NCBI GenBank assembly: GCA_023137195.1
Contig: JAGLPV010000042.1
Coordinates: 1-32,743, forward strand
DNA: 32,743 nt
Direction: 5' to 3'
DNA from: Candidatus Aenigmatarchaeota archaeon
Lineage (GTDB): Archaea > EX4484-52
Under the pieces are notes generated by a model. That model searched no databases, was not told the DNA's origin, and was given only the letters and a program-made list of their open reading frames with translations. This document shows, one piece after another, positions 14,472 to 22,458 of the stretch; position 1 is the first letter of the stretch, and every line of letters starts with the position of its first letter. Made by a program: the position numbers and the translations under genes.

Positions 14472-16343
14472 TTAAATAAGTCTTACAGCATCAAGGTTTT
14501 TTGGGACAGAAGTTTCCACATTGTATTCCTTATGCACAAAAGAAGACAGATTGATGCTTTTCCCTCTCTCCCCATGGTTGAACATTATCTTTTTCGGGTT
14601 TGCAGTCAATTTTTCAATATACCTGCAAAGACCATTCCTGTCTGCATGACCGGAAATTCCTCTTATAGTAACTACATCCATTTTTATAGGAGTATATTTC
14701 ATATTTCCTCCCTTATCTTCCATAGGTATTTCAGAAAGCCCGCTCTGTATCTTGTTTCCAAGTGTTCCATCTGCCTGGTATCCGACAAATGCAAGAGTGT
14801 GCCTTTCATCGTCCATCATGTTCCTCAGATATTCCATTATGGGTCCCCCGTTCACCATACCCGAAGTTGCAATTATTACAGACGAACCGCCTTCATTTAT
14901 GACATCTTCTCTCTGGTTTCTTGTCTGCACTTTGCGGAACATCTCGTGTTCAAAAGGAGTGGAATTTTTAAACATTTTTTCCTGGAGTTTCTTTGACAAA
15001 AATTCAGGATAGGTAATGTGTATTTTTGTAACATCCCATATCATCCCGTCAAGATATACAGGAATGTCTATTTTTGCTTTAGGCAGAATTTTTGTCAGAA
15101 TAAGCATGATTTCCTGGGCCCGCCCCACGGCAAATGAAGGGATTACCACTTTACCTTTTTTCTTTATTGTTTCCTTTATTACATGCAGGAGGTTTTCTTC
15201 GGCATTTTCTTTAGGAGGGGTTTCATCCTGCCTTCCGCCATAAGTACTTTCCACAATCATAGTTTCTACCCTGTTGAAATGCGTATGCGCAGGGTCAAAC
15301 ATCCACGAAGTCATATTTATATCCCCTGTATAGAGTATATTGTATAGTCCTTCTCCTATATGTACATGGGTCTGCGATGAACCCAAAATATGACCTGCGT
15401 TTTGAAGAACAATACGCATATCTCCTGTTATATCACATACCTCATCATACTCCAATGTAATAGAGTGTTTTATCTGTTCCCTGATACTCTTTGTTGAATA
15501 AAATGGTTTTCCTTCTTTTTTCTGTATATCAAACATATCCAACTGCAACAGCGTCATGATGTCCCTTGTCGGAAGGGTTGAATAGACAGGACCCTTATAC
15601 CCGTATTCATACAGGTATGGCACAAAACCACTGTGATCTATGTGTGCATGAGATACAACAACAGCATCAAGCGTATCTATGTCAAATTCAGGAGCATCAA
15701 TAAATGGGTTGACCTCTTCTGTAGATTGCCCTACCCCGCAGTCAAAAAGCACACGAGACTCCTTTGTCTGCAAAAACAGGCACGACCTTCCAACTTCTCT
15801 TGAACCTCCAAGAAATGACATCCTAACCCATTCTTTTTTAGGTCCCTTGTTCAGCTGTATTTTTTTGCCTATGTCATTTAAAAATTTATACCTGTATTTT
15901 GCCTCCTCGTGAACAATATCTCTTGCCCGGTTTACAATAACAGATGCGTCTTTTGTAACTCTCTGGACATAAGGCATCCAGAAGATTGTTTTTTTTATTT
16001 TTTTGAACACATCCCCGGACTTTCCAATAATCAACCCTGGTTTTTGGGCGCGGATTATTATTTTTCCGAATTCAGGCTCAAAAAGAATATCCTCAACACC
16101 GGCATCTTTTGGAAGTATTTTTTTAAGATGCTCCCTTGCCTGTTTTTCCGGGCACATTATCAACTCATCAGGCATTATAATTATTCTTTTCCTGATTTTT
16201 GAAATAAGTTCCTTTAGTTTAGCCCCCCCTTCAAGGAAAAAATTCTTGTTTTTCGTGTACAGGACAACATCAGCCCCCTCGAAAGCAAACTTCGTAATCA
16301 TCGCATCCGATGGCAAATGCTCCAGTAATTCATTTTTGTCCAT
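14472..16343 (-). CDS. fttA: Transcription termination factor FttA / aCPSF1 (KH and beta-CASP ribonuclease)
   Basis: A 623-aa protein of the archaeal CPSF73-like family that cleaves nascent RNA at U-rich 3' ends and terminates transcription. N-terminal ~140 residues carry the tandem KH region (GKIIIRAQKPGLIIGKSG). The metallo-beta-lactamase core starts with FLGGSREVGRSCLFLQT, has the zinc motif SHAHIDHSG (about residues 229-237), NAGHILGSSQTHVHI and LYTGDIN, then the beta-CASP domain (PSFAVGRAQEIMLIL, IIATSGMVNGGP), and ends with GISGHADRNGL and MFNHGE. Full length with all metal ligands. Upstream gene of an operon with Cbf5. Confidence 0.95.
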   Translation of the reverse strand: MDKNELLEHLPSDAMITKFAFEGADVVLYTKNKNFFLEGGAKLKELISKIRKRIIIMPDELIMCPEKQAREHLKKILPKDAGVEDILFEPEFGKIIIRAQKPGLIIGKSGDVFKKIKKTIFWMPYVQRVTKDASVIVNRARDIVHEEAKYRYKFLNDIGKKIQLNKGPKKEWVRMSFLGGSREVGRSCLFLQTKESRVLFDCGVGQSTEEVNPFIDAPEFDIDTLDAVVVSHAHIDHSGFVPYLYEYGYKGPVYSTLPTRDIMTLLQLDMFDIQKKEGKPFYSTKSIREQIKHSITLEYDEVCDITGDMRIVLQNAGHILGSSQTHVHIGEGLYNILYTGDINMTSWMFDPAHTHFNRVETMIVESTYGGRQDETPPKENAEENLLHVIKETIKKKGKVVIPSFAVGRAQEIMLILTKILPKAKIDIPVYLDGMIWDVTKIHITYPEFLSKKLQEKMFKNSTPFEHEMFRKVQTRNQREDVINEGGSSVIIATSGMVNGGPIMEYLRNMMDDERHTLAFVGYQADGTLGNKIQSGLSEIPMEDKGGNMKYTPIKMDVVTIRGISGHADRNGLCRYIEKLTANPKKIMFNHGERGKSINLSSFVHKEYNVETSVPKNLDAVRLI

Positions 16344-16466
16344 AGTTTTCTTTTCTTGCTTTTTTTTGATTTGAATAAACTTTATTTGTTATTTTAGAAT
16401 GTATTTACAATTCTTTTCTCATATACATTAAAATTAATTTAACGGAATAATAGTTATATTTATACG

Positions 16467-16479
16467 ATATTTTTATAAG
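16467..16479 (+). promoter_or_regulatory. TATA element of the beta-propeller lipoprotein gene
   Basis: ATATTTTTATAAG is centred about 28 nt before the ATG at 16502. The rest of the 158-nt divergent gap is A/T-rich; a second element near 16373-16388 may serve FttA on the other strand. Confidence 0.5.
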
Positions 16480-16501
16480 TATTATCTTATTAACCATATA
16501 T

Positions 16502-18649
16502 ATGAAGACAAAAACGATTTTTACGTTTCTTATTGTAGCGATTCTTGTTTTTCCCGGGTGTGTTCAACAAACAGACAACAATACCAATACACCGGACAAT
16601 TCCTATGACCTGCAACAACCAACAGGCGACCTGAAAAAATTCTCATCAGTTGCCGCCATAAAGGAGTTTCTGGAAACTTCCACCCAGTCTGCATCTTACG
16701 AAACTTACAGCAGAGGTACATGGGCTATGGAAAAAGGAGGAATGAGGCTGGACTCCATAGACATGGATTTTGCCGCTGAAAGCATATCAAATGCCATTGG
16801 CGCACCAACAGACAGCGCAACAGAATACTCCACAACCAACATCCAGGTAAAAGGCGTAGATGAGCCGGATTTTATAAAAAACGACAACAAATATATTTAC
16901 ATTATTTCAGGAGAAAAACTCGTAATCGCAGATGCATACCCTCCGGGAGAAGCAAAAATAATTTCAGAGACTCTTGTAGACGGCACCGCGGAAAACATAT
17001 TTATCAACAAAGACAGGCTCGTCGTATTCACCAGGAAATACGATACAGCCTATATTATTGACCAGTACGACTACATTCCAAGGTCAAGATCTGTCCAAAA
17101 GACACATGCTCTGGTATACGACATTTCCGACAAAGAGACCCCGGAACTAATCAAGGATTACAATCTGGACGGTCAGTTTTACCAGGCAAGGATGATAGAC
17201 AAATACATCTATTTCATTGTAAAGGAAAACACATATTATTATACTGATTTTATTAATGTCCCAATACTAAGAGAGCAGACAACTAAACTTATAACACCGG
17301 ACATATATTATTTTGACGACTGTTTTGAAGACAACTACGTATTCAACACAATCGCTTCATTCAATATATTTGACAATACAGATTCAATCAATGCAAAGAC
17401 ATTCTTGCTTGGCAATACCAACAATCTGTATGTATCAAAAGACAATATTTACATAACATACCGTAAGAACATGCCGTACAATTATCACAGGCATTCCAAA
17501 AAAGAAGCATTCTTCAAAGTCGTTGTGCCTCTTCTGCCAAAAAACATACAGGACGAAATAAACACAATAAACAACAAAGACGACCTTGACGACTATGAAA
17601 AATGGCAGGCAATATCAGAAAAACTACAGGATATGTACAATGAAATGGAAGACGAGAGCCAAAAATCCGCCATTGTAAAGGAAATAGAGGAAGCCCTTTT
17701 GGAATACGAGACAAAGCAGGAGGAAGAGCGGCAAAAAACAATCATCCATAAAATAAGTATAGACAAGGGAGAAATAACATACAAAACCAAAGGAGAAATC
17801 CCCGGAACTTTGCTCAACCAGTTTTCAATGGACGAGTACGATGAAAATTTCAGGACTGCAACCACCACCACTTTATGGATAAGAAACAAGGGGCAAGTAC
17901 AGTACAATAATGTCTATGTGCTTGACAAGGACATGAAAATTATAGGGGAAATAACTAATATCGCGCCGGACGAGAAAATATATTCCTGCCGTTTCATCGG
18001 AGACCGCCTGTACATGGTTACATTCAAAAGAATAGACCCTTTCTTTGTCATAGACCTCTCTGAACCAAAAAATCCAAAAATTTTAGGAGAGTTAAAAATC
18101 CCGGGTTATTCAGACTACCTCCACCCTTATGACGACAACCACATAATTGGCATAGGAAAAGAGACAGACACAAACCAATGGGGCGGAACATCCATAAAAG
18201 GCGTAAAAATAGCCCTTTTTGATGTATCTGATGTAGAAAACCCAAAACAGATAGACATGTATGAAATAGGAACTTCCGGCACTGACTCAGAGGCATTAAG
18301 AGACCACAAAGCATTTTTATTCGATAAAGGCAAAGACATTCTTGTTATGCCCATAACAGAAGTTGAGGGCGATGGCTACAGGAACAGAAACTATTGGTAT
18401 GGCGCTTATGTACTGGGGATTAGCCCGGAAGACGGCATAACCAAAAAAGGAAAAATAACGCATTTGGACTACACAGAATCCAAATACTACAATTACTATT
18501 CTCCATACAATGTGCGCAGGTCATTATATATGGACGACTACCTGTATACGATTTCATCAAAGAAAATAAAAATGAACAATATAGAAGATATTGAGGAAGA
18601 ACCCAATGTTATAGATTTGCCGTATAACGACAATAACAGGTATTGGTAG
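16502..18649 (+). CDS. Secreted beta-propeller domain lipoprotein
   Basis: A 715-aa extracytoplasmic protein. The N-terminus is a lipoprotein signal (MKTKTIFTFLIVAILVFPGC, lipid-attachment Cys 20) followed by a Thr/Asn/Asp-rich linker. The body matches the archaeal/bacterial secreted beta-propeller family (Beta_propel): TTNIQVKGVDEPDFIKNDNKYIYIISG near the start, then repeated Tyr/Asp-rich strands such as ALVYDISDKETPELIKDYNLDG, FIGDRLYMVTFKRIDPFFVIDL and IPGYSDYLHPYDDNHIIGIGKE, and a late GAYVLGIS. A charged helical insert (around residues 350-420) interrupts the propeller. Biochemical function of the family is unknown. Transcribed alone, converging on tRNA-Arg. Confidence 0.88.
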   Translation: MKTKTIFTFLIVAILVFPGCVQQTDNNTNTPDNSYDLQQPTGDLKKFSSVAAIKEFLETSTQSASYETYSRGTWAMEKGGMRLDSIDMDFAAESISNAIGAPTDSATEYSTTNIQVKGVDEPDFIKNDNKYIYIISGEKLVIADAYPPGEAKIISETLVDGTAENIFINKDRLVVFTRKYDTAYIIDQYDYIPRSRSVQKTHALVYDISDKETPELIKDYNLDGQFYQARMIDKYIYFIVKENTYYYTDFINVPILREQTTKLITPDIYYFDDCFEDNYVFNTIASFNIFDNTDSINAKTFLLGNTNNLYVSKDNIYITYRKNMPYNYHRHSKKEAFFKVVVPLLPKNIQDEINTINNKDDLDDYEKWQAISEKLQDMYNEMEDESQKSAIVKEIEEALLEYETKQEEERQKTIIHKISIDKGEITYKTKGEIPGTLLNQFSMDEYDENFRTATTTTLWIRNKGQVQYNNVYVLDKDMKIIGEITNIAPDEKIYSCRFIGDRLYMVTFKRIDPFFVIDLSEPKNPKILGELKIPGYSDYLHPYDDNHIIGIGKETDTNQWGGTSIKGVKIALFDVSDVENPKQIDMYEIGTSGTDSEALRDHKAFLFDKGKDILVMPITEVEGDGYRNRNYWYGAYVLGISPEDGITKKGKITHLDYTESKYYNYYSPYNVRRSLYMDDYLYTISSKKIKMNNIEDIEEEPNVIDLPYNDNNRYW

Positions 18650-18656
18650 TTGAAAG

Positions 18657-18730
18657 CGAGACTGGAGGGATTCGAACCCCCGACCTTATGGTCCGAAGCC
18701 ACACGCTCTAATCCACTGAGCCACAGTCCC
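18657..18730 (-). tRNA. tRNA-Arg (anticodon UCG)
   Basis: Full cloverleaf on the minus strand: acceptor GGGACTG/CAGTCTC (one G-U), D stem GCTC/GAGC, anticodon stem TGTGG/CCATA around the loop CTTCGGA (anticodon TCG), five-base variable region AGGTC, T stem GGGGG/CCCTC with loop TTCGAAT, and discriminator G. CCA is not encoded and no intron is present. A TATA-like TTTAAAAAGT (18751-18760) is centred 25 nt upstream. The 3' end is only 7 nt from the stop codon of the convergent lipoprotein gene. Confidence 0.96.
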
Positions 18731-18900
18731 AATTAAACAGGTATTGCAGATTTAAAAAGTTATACAAAACAGATCTCATCATAATCAATAATCAAAAGCC
18801 CACACGTTATTGTTTTTGTAAATCTGTTATGAAAGGACAATCGAAAAGTATATATAGTTATTCTTGTTTTATATAATGTTGATTATTTAAGTGTGATATC

Positions 18901-19434
18901 ATGCCGTCTAAAAAAGAAGAAATAAGATTAGAGAATACCGAAGATGATTATGAAAGAGTACCTGTTTATTCTTCAAGAAGGAGAAGAGCAGATAATAAAA
19001 CCGATGCTCATGAAAGTACAAATTACGCAAAAAAGATAGAATCGTTTACCGACAGAATGTTTGATATTACTGAATTGAATCAAAAAATTATAGATGATGT
19101 TGTTCGATCCAACCAATCCTTAAGAGAAGATCTTGCTGTGCTAATAGGTAAGATGGAAAATCTGACAAAAAAAATGGATGGATTTGTAGATTTGATGAAT
19201 CAGGCAATGGAGATTGACTCAGGTTCCAGCGCAAGCAAGGAAGTGATGGATGCTATTTCAAAGCCAATCGTAGAAAACATGAAAGCTCTTGTATCAAGCA
19301 ATCAGGAGACAAGCGAGACAATCGTACAATCTATGAATGACATGTCAAAAATGCTCAGGAGAATGCAACTTACCCACATATCTCCTCCTGCATCATCAGG
19401 CAGTAGCATTCTGTCAAGAAGAAGGGAATTATAA
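18901..19434 (+). CDS. Coiled-coil protein of unknown function
   Basis: A 177-aa hydrophilic protein, not assigned to a family. Residues 1-40 are charged and likely disordered (SSRRRRADNKTD). Residues ~45-105 form a heptad-like coiled coil (FDITELNQKIIDDVVRSNQSLREDLAVLIGKMENL). A second helical stretch spans ~115-155, with a Ser/Pro-rich tail ending in SRRREL. No signal or membrane segment. The leader is longer than usual here: TATA-like GTATATATAG near 18848-18857, then a GTGAT Shine-Dalgarno-like sequence 3 nt before the ATG. A tiny membrane-protein gene follows within 15 nt, so the two may act as a soluble/membrane pair. Confidence 0.7.
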   Translation: MPSKKEEIRLENTEDDYERVPVYSSRRRRADNKTDAHESTNYAKKIESFTDRMFDITELNQKIIDDVVRSNQSLREDLAVLIGKMENLTKKMDGFVDLMNQAMEIDSGSSASKEVMDAISKPIVENMKALVSSNQETSETIVQSMNDMSKMLRRMQLTHISPPASSGSSILSRRREL

Positions 19435-19448
19435 ACAAAGTGATGTGG

Positions 19449-19556
19449 ATGGATTTAGACAAATTAGATAATACAAAAAAATTAGAAATATTATTTTTCA
19501 TTATAATGCTTGCAGTACTTATATTTGTGGCGCTGAAGTATCACAACATTATATAA
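19449..19556 (+). CDS. Small single-span membrane protein (35-37 aa)
   Basis: A short ORF immediately after the coiled-coil gene, ending at TAA 19554-19556. It encodes a charged N-terminus (MDLDKLDNTKKLE), one strongly hydrophobic helix (ILFFIIMLAVLIFVAL) and a short KYHNII tail. Starts at 19443 (MWMDLD) or 19449 (MDLD) are possible. The second is preferred because GTGAT at 19440-19444 would then serve as ribosome-binding site, 4 nt away, mirroring the upstream gene. No family is recognised. The clean membrane-helix pattern and conserved signal placement argue against chance. Confidence 0.6.
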   Translation: MDLDKLDNTKKLEILFFIIMLAVLIFVALKYHNII

Positions 19557-19594
19557 AAATCCCCTTGTACGAGATGAATTTTAGGCAGTAATTC

Positions 19595-20188
19595 TTAATT
19601 CCTCTCAGTTTGTTTTTCTTTTCCCTTGCTCAAATCAACAATAGTTGAAGACTTAAAACTCATTTCATTTGCATTTCCAAGCACAATATAATCTACCTTT
19701 TCTTTCAGTTCTTTTTTAAGCGAACTAAGCCGTCTTAAGACCCGGGCATCTCCACTTATGTTTGCAGAAGTTGTTATGAAAGGGACCTTTGCTTTTGCTA
19801 TGATTTTTTGAATTTTTGTATCCAGCATTCTTACCCCTACAGTACTTCCCGATGCCGTTGCAAGAGACAGGAACGATTTGTCCTTTTTTTTCAGGATGAG
19901 CGTGTAAGGTCCGGGAAGGTATGTTTTTATTGCATTTTCCTGGAGAAATCCCTCGACCATGCAGTTTTCATATATCCACTCCACAGACGGGGCAATGACA
20001 GACACCGGTTTTGTCAACAGTCTTTTTTTTATTTCAAATACTCTCAGCACCAGATCTTCCCTATATGCATTGCATCCAATCCCGTAAACCGTATCTGTGG
20101 GATAAATAAGTATTTTAGATTCTACAATTAGAGGAGTCAACCCCGAGACAGTTACCACTACAGGATTTGCTTTTCTATTTTTTCCCAC
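19595..20188 (-). CDS. L-threonylcarbamoyladenylate synthase (TsaC/Sua5 family)
   Basis: YrdC-domain enzyme that makes threonylcarbamoyl-AMP from Thr, bicarbonate and ATP, the first step of the t6A37 tRNA modification. Motifs: ILIYPTDTVYGIGCNA, KPVSVIAPS, YLPGPYTLIL, VGVRMLD, PFITTSANISG and the final STIVDLS. At 197 aa it lacks the Sua5 C-terminal domain and is TsaC-like in length. The only possible start near the family N-terminus is GTG at 20188; a stop lies two codons further upstream. It shares a TATA element with the 90-aa gene. TrmO, which methylates t6A, is encoded about 11 kb away. Confidence 0.93.
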   Translation of the reverse strand: MGKNRKANPVVVTVSGLTPLIVESKILIYPTDTVYGIGCNAYREDLVLRVFEIKKRLLTKPVSVIAPSVEWIYENCMVEGFLQENAIKTYLPGPYTLILKKKDKSFLSLATASGSTVGVRMLDTKIQKIIAKAKVPFITTSANISGDARVLRRLSSLKKELKEKVDYIVLGNANEMSFKSSTIVDLSKGKEKQTERN

Positions 20189-20207
20189 AGATTATTTTGT
20201 TTTCAAC

Positions 20208-20216
20208 GTATATAAA
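20208..20216. promoter_or_regulatory. Shared bidirectional TATA element (TsaC/Sua5 / 90-aa gene)
   Basis: GTATATAAA is the only TATA-like sequence in the 48-nt divergent gap. Its centre (20212) is 25 nt before the ATG at 20237 and 24 nt before the GTG at 20188, so one element could place leaderless starts in both directions, as at 2040-2052. Confidence 0.6.
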
Positions 20217-20236
20217 CCTTTTCGCTTCTTTAGAAT

Positions 20237-20509
20237 ATGGGCAATAATTCAATAATCAAGCCGTGCGCCGAGTCAAATGTTTTTGAGATACATCAGAAGA
20301 AAAAACATAACTTAAATTTGGACAGCACAGCAGATTGCCTGAAAAAAAAGTACAAAATCATCGTAGTTACCCCACATCTGGCAGTTGTTGAACAGGAAAA
20401 CAAAAGAACAAACATTTTCAAAAACGGAAGATTGCTGATAAAAAACGTGGATGAGGGAGAAGCAAACAAAATAGCAAAAGAGATTGAAGCGTGTTTTTCA
20501 GATTCATAA
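20237..20509 (+). CDS. Small protein resembling the C-terminal tail of ThiF/MoeB-type E1 proteins
   Basis: A 90-aa protein. The first ~35 residues (CAESNVFEIHQKKKHNLN) look poorly ordered, then YKIIVVTPHLAVVEQENKRTNIFKNGRLLIKNVDEGEANKIAKEIEACF. The pattern of hydrophobic strands followed by IFKNGRLLIKNV-EA is reminiscent of the terminal segment of ThiF/MoeB/HesA-type adenylyltransferases (xIxIFxDGRAIIxGT), here without the catalytic domain. This similarity is a by-eye impression. It could be a stand-alone domain acting in trans in sulfur transfer, or unrelated. Its start is set by the shared TATA at 20208-20216; it converges on the glycogen synthase gene. Confidence 0.6.
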   Translation: MGNNSIIKPCAESNVFEIHQKKKHNLNLDSTADCLKKKYKIIVVTPHLAVVEQENKRTNIFKNGRLLIKNVDEGEANKIAKEIEACFSDS

Positions 20510-20523
20510 AATAATTTTATAGA

Positions 20524-22374
20524 TTATTTCTTAAACACTTTATCATATGCAAAATTATGCGCTTTTATATAATTTTTCGACAAAATTTTCCAGTCAACAT
20601 TTTGCACAAGTTTTTTAGCAATGTATTTTTGCCCGACCCATTCTTTTTTAGGCATTTTGATGAAAGTCGAAAGCAGCTTATGCAGTTCTGAAGAAATGCT
20701 TTCTTCTGATTTATTGTTACAGTTAAGAACATAGATGCCTCCTTTTTGATTTCTTGTCTTGTTCAGGTATTTTCCATACCCACTAAAATTTGTTGTTATA
20801 GAGGTCAGCCCAAGAGCTCCTGCCTCAACCGGAGTATATCCCCATGGCTCGTAAAGAGACGGGAAAATCCCGCAGCTGCATCCAGTAACAATCTCATCAT
20901 AATCCATTGACAAAAGCCTGTCTGTGCTCGACAAATAAGCCGGGTAAAATATAACTTTAACCCTGTCTTCTTTCCGGTTCAACAGATTTTTATTTTTCAA
21001 AGTGCTAAGAATGGCATCACTGTCCGGGTTTCTTAAATTAAATGCACACAGTGGCGGTCTCCCATCGGGTCTTTTAAATGCAATTGCCTGTTTTTTTAGC
21101 GACTGTACTTTTGCCTGCATCAAAAATTCTTTTATCTCTTCGTCCGTTTCAGCCGGGTCGCTTTCGCAGAAAATATCCAGCAGGGTTTCCTTGAATTCAT
21201 CATACAATTGTTCAATGTCGTTTTCTATTATATTTATTTTTTCAACGCCGATTATAACTTCTTCTTTCTCAGATACAATATCTGCCGGCACAAAAATAAA
21301 TGCAAACACATCTGTATCTGATTTTTCTTTTTTCAACTCTTCATTGAGTTTTGCAAGGGCATTAATATAGAAGTGAATTCCTTTATTGGTAAATTCATAT
21401 CTGCCGGAAAGAAACAATAGTCGGGGGTCTTCTGTATTTATTTTATAGTATGGAAGGAAATATGCTTTTAAGAATTTTATGATTTCCTTTTTGCATTCTG
21501 TATGCTTTATTGCCATCTCTTCCATGCTCGGATAATTATCCAGGCTTAATCCGTTCGGAAGCAGAACATCTGCTTTTTTGCCAAGCATGTATTGTGCTTC
21601 ATCCCCTGTAACTTCTGAAACAGTGGTAAATGCATCAGCATATTTAGCGCAGTTGACTTCAGTCTGGTGCTTTGACGGCACCCTATATTTATATTCTTCT
21701 CTCTTAGGTAGAGTCTGGTGAGTTTTAAGAGCATCATACACTTTAGACTGGAAATTTTTATCGCAACTCGACATTGTCCGTCCAAGCATTGTCGCATGTG
21801 TAGTAAATACAGTGCCTATCTTTGCTTTCTGGTGTTTTAAGTACAACAGTCCAACACCGCTCATCCATTCATGGAATTGCGCAACTATTTTTTTTGTACC
21901 AAATGCCTTTGATTTGGCTATTTCTTCCAGCAACAAACCAACCGCCCAGCTCCAGCAGACAGGATCATCAAACCACCAGTCGCTTTCAATAGAATCAATA
22001 CCATACCATTCCCAGAGGCGTGATTTTATCTCATTTAGATGCGGCTTGAAATCTTCAACATCAAGAAGAATAGTCTTTGGTTTTTCCGGCATTGCCCATT
22101 CTCCGTAAAAGCATTTTATCCCGAGTTTTGCCAAAGAATAAAACGCGCCTTTAAATTCAGGAGGCGTCTTCGTCTGGATGAATTCATATCTCGCATTATT
22201 TTGGTTATAGAACCCAATCAAAAAATAATTATCTTTATAGTATTTTACCATTGAAGGAACCTTTGATTTAACAACAGTATAAATACCTCCAACCTTATTT
22301 GCGACTTCATAAGACGTTTCGAAGAAAACATCTGCTTTTGGTCTAATCTCTTTTGCAGAAACAGTAGAAACCAT
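20524..22374 (-). CDS. Glycogen synthase, GT3 family (eukaryote-like GYS)
   Basis: A 616-aa glycosyltransferase of the GT-B fold matching the animal/fungal glycogen synthase family (GT3), which extends alpha-1,4-glucan from UDP-glucose. Landmarks: FFETSYEVANKVGGIYTVVKSK (acceptor glycine loop), WSWAVGLLLEEI, VAQFHEWMSGVGLLYL, VFTTHATMLGRTM, LPNGLSLDNYP, and the C-terminal SCGIFPSLYEPWGYTPVEAGALG with the catalytic E-x7-E and TNFSGYG. The charged 330-440 region is the insert typical of the family. No branching enzyme, phosphorylase or debranching enzyme is encoded in this window. TATA at 22394-22405, 25 nt upstream. Confidence 0.92.
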   Translation of the reverse strand: MVSTVSAKEIRPKADVFFETSYEVANKVGGIYTVVKSKVPSMVKYYKDNYFLIGFYNQNNARYEFIQTKTPPEFKGAFYSLAKLGIKCFYGEWAMPEKPKTILLDVEDFKPHLNEIKSRLWEWYGIDSIESDWWFDDPVCWSWAVGLLLEEIAKSKAFGTKKIVAQFHEWMSGVGLLYLKHQKAKIGTVFTTHATMLGRTMSSCDKNFQSKVYDALKTHQTLPKREEYKYRVPSKHQTEVNCAKYADAFTTVSEVTGDEAQYMLGKKADVLLPNGLSLDNYPSMEEMAIKHTECKKEIIKFLKAYFLPYYKINTEDPRLLFLSGRYEFTNKGIHFYINALAKLNEELKKEKSDTDVFAFIFVPADIVSEKEEVIIGVEKINIIENDIEQLYDEFKETLLDIFCESDPAETDEEIKEFLMQAKVQSLKKQAIAFKRPDGRPPLCAFNLRNPDSDAILSTLKNKNLLNRKEDRVKVIFYPAYLSSTDRLLSMDYDEIVTGCSCGIFPSLYEPWGYTPVEAGALGLTSITTNFSGYGKYLNKTRNQKGGIYVLNCNNKSEESISSELHKLLSTFIKMPKKEWVGQKYIAKKLVQNVDWKILSKNYIKAHNFAYDKVFKK

Positions 22375-22393
22375 ACTATATATTTTGTAAACT

Positions 22394-22440
22394 ATATTTA
22401 AATATGTTTGTTTTTCTTGGGCGTTAAACTTATATTATTT
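22394..22440. promoter_or_regulatory. Paired divergent promoters (glycogen synthase / VWA lipoprotein)
   Basis: ATATTTAAATAT (22394-22405) is centred 25 nt before the glycogen synthase ATG on the minus strand. CTTATATTATTT (22429-22440) is centred about 25 nt before the VWA lipoprotein ATG at 22459. Unlike the gaps at 2040 and 20208, each gene has its own element. Confidence 0.6.
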
Positions 22441-22458
22441 AACCAGTAATAATCCCTC

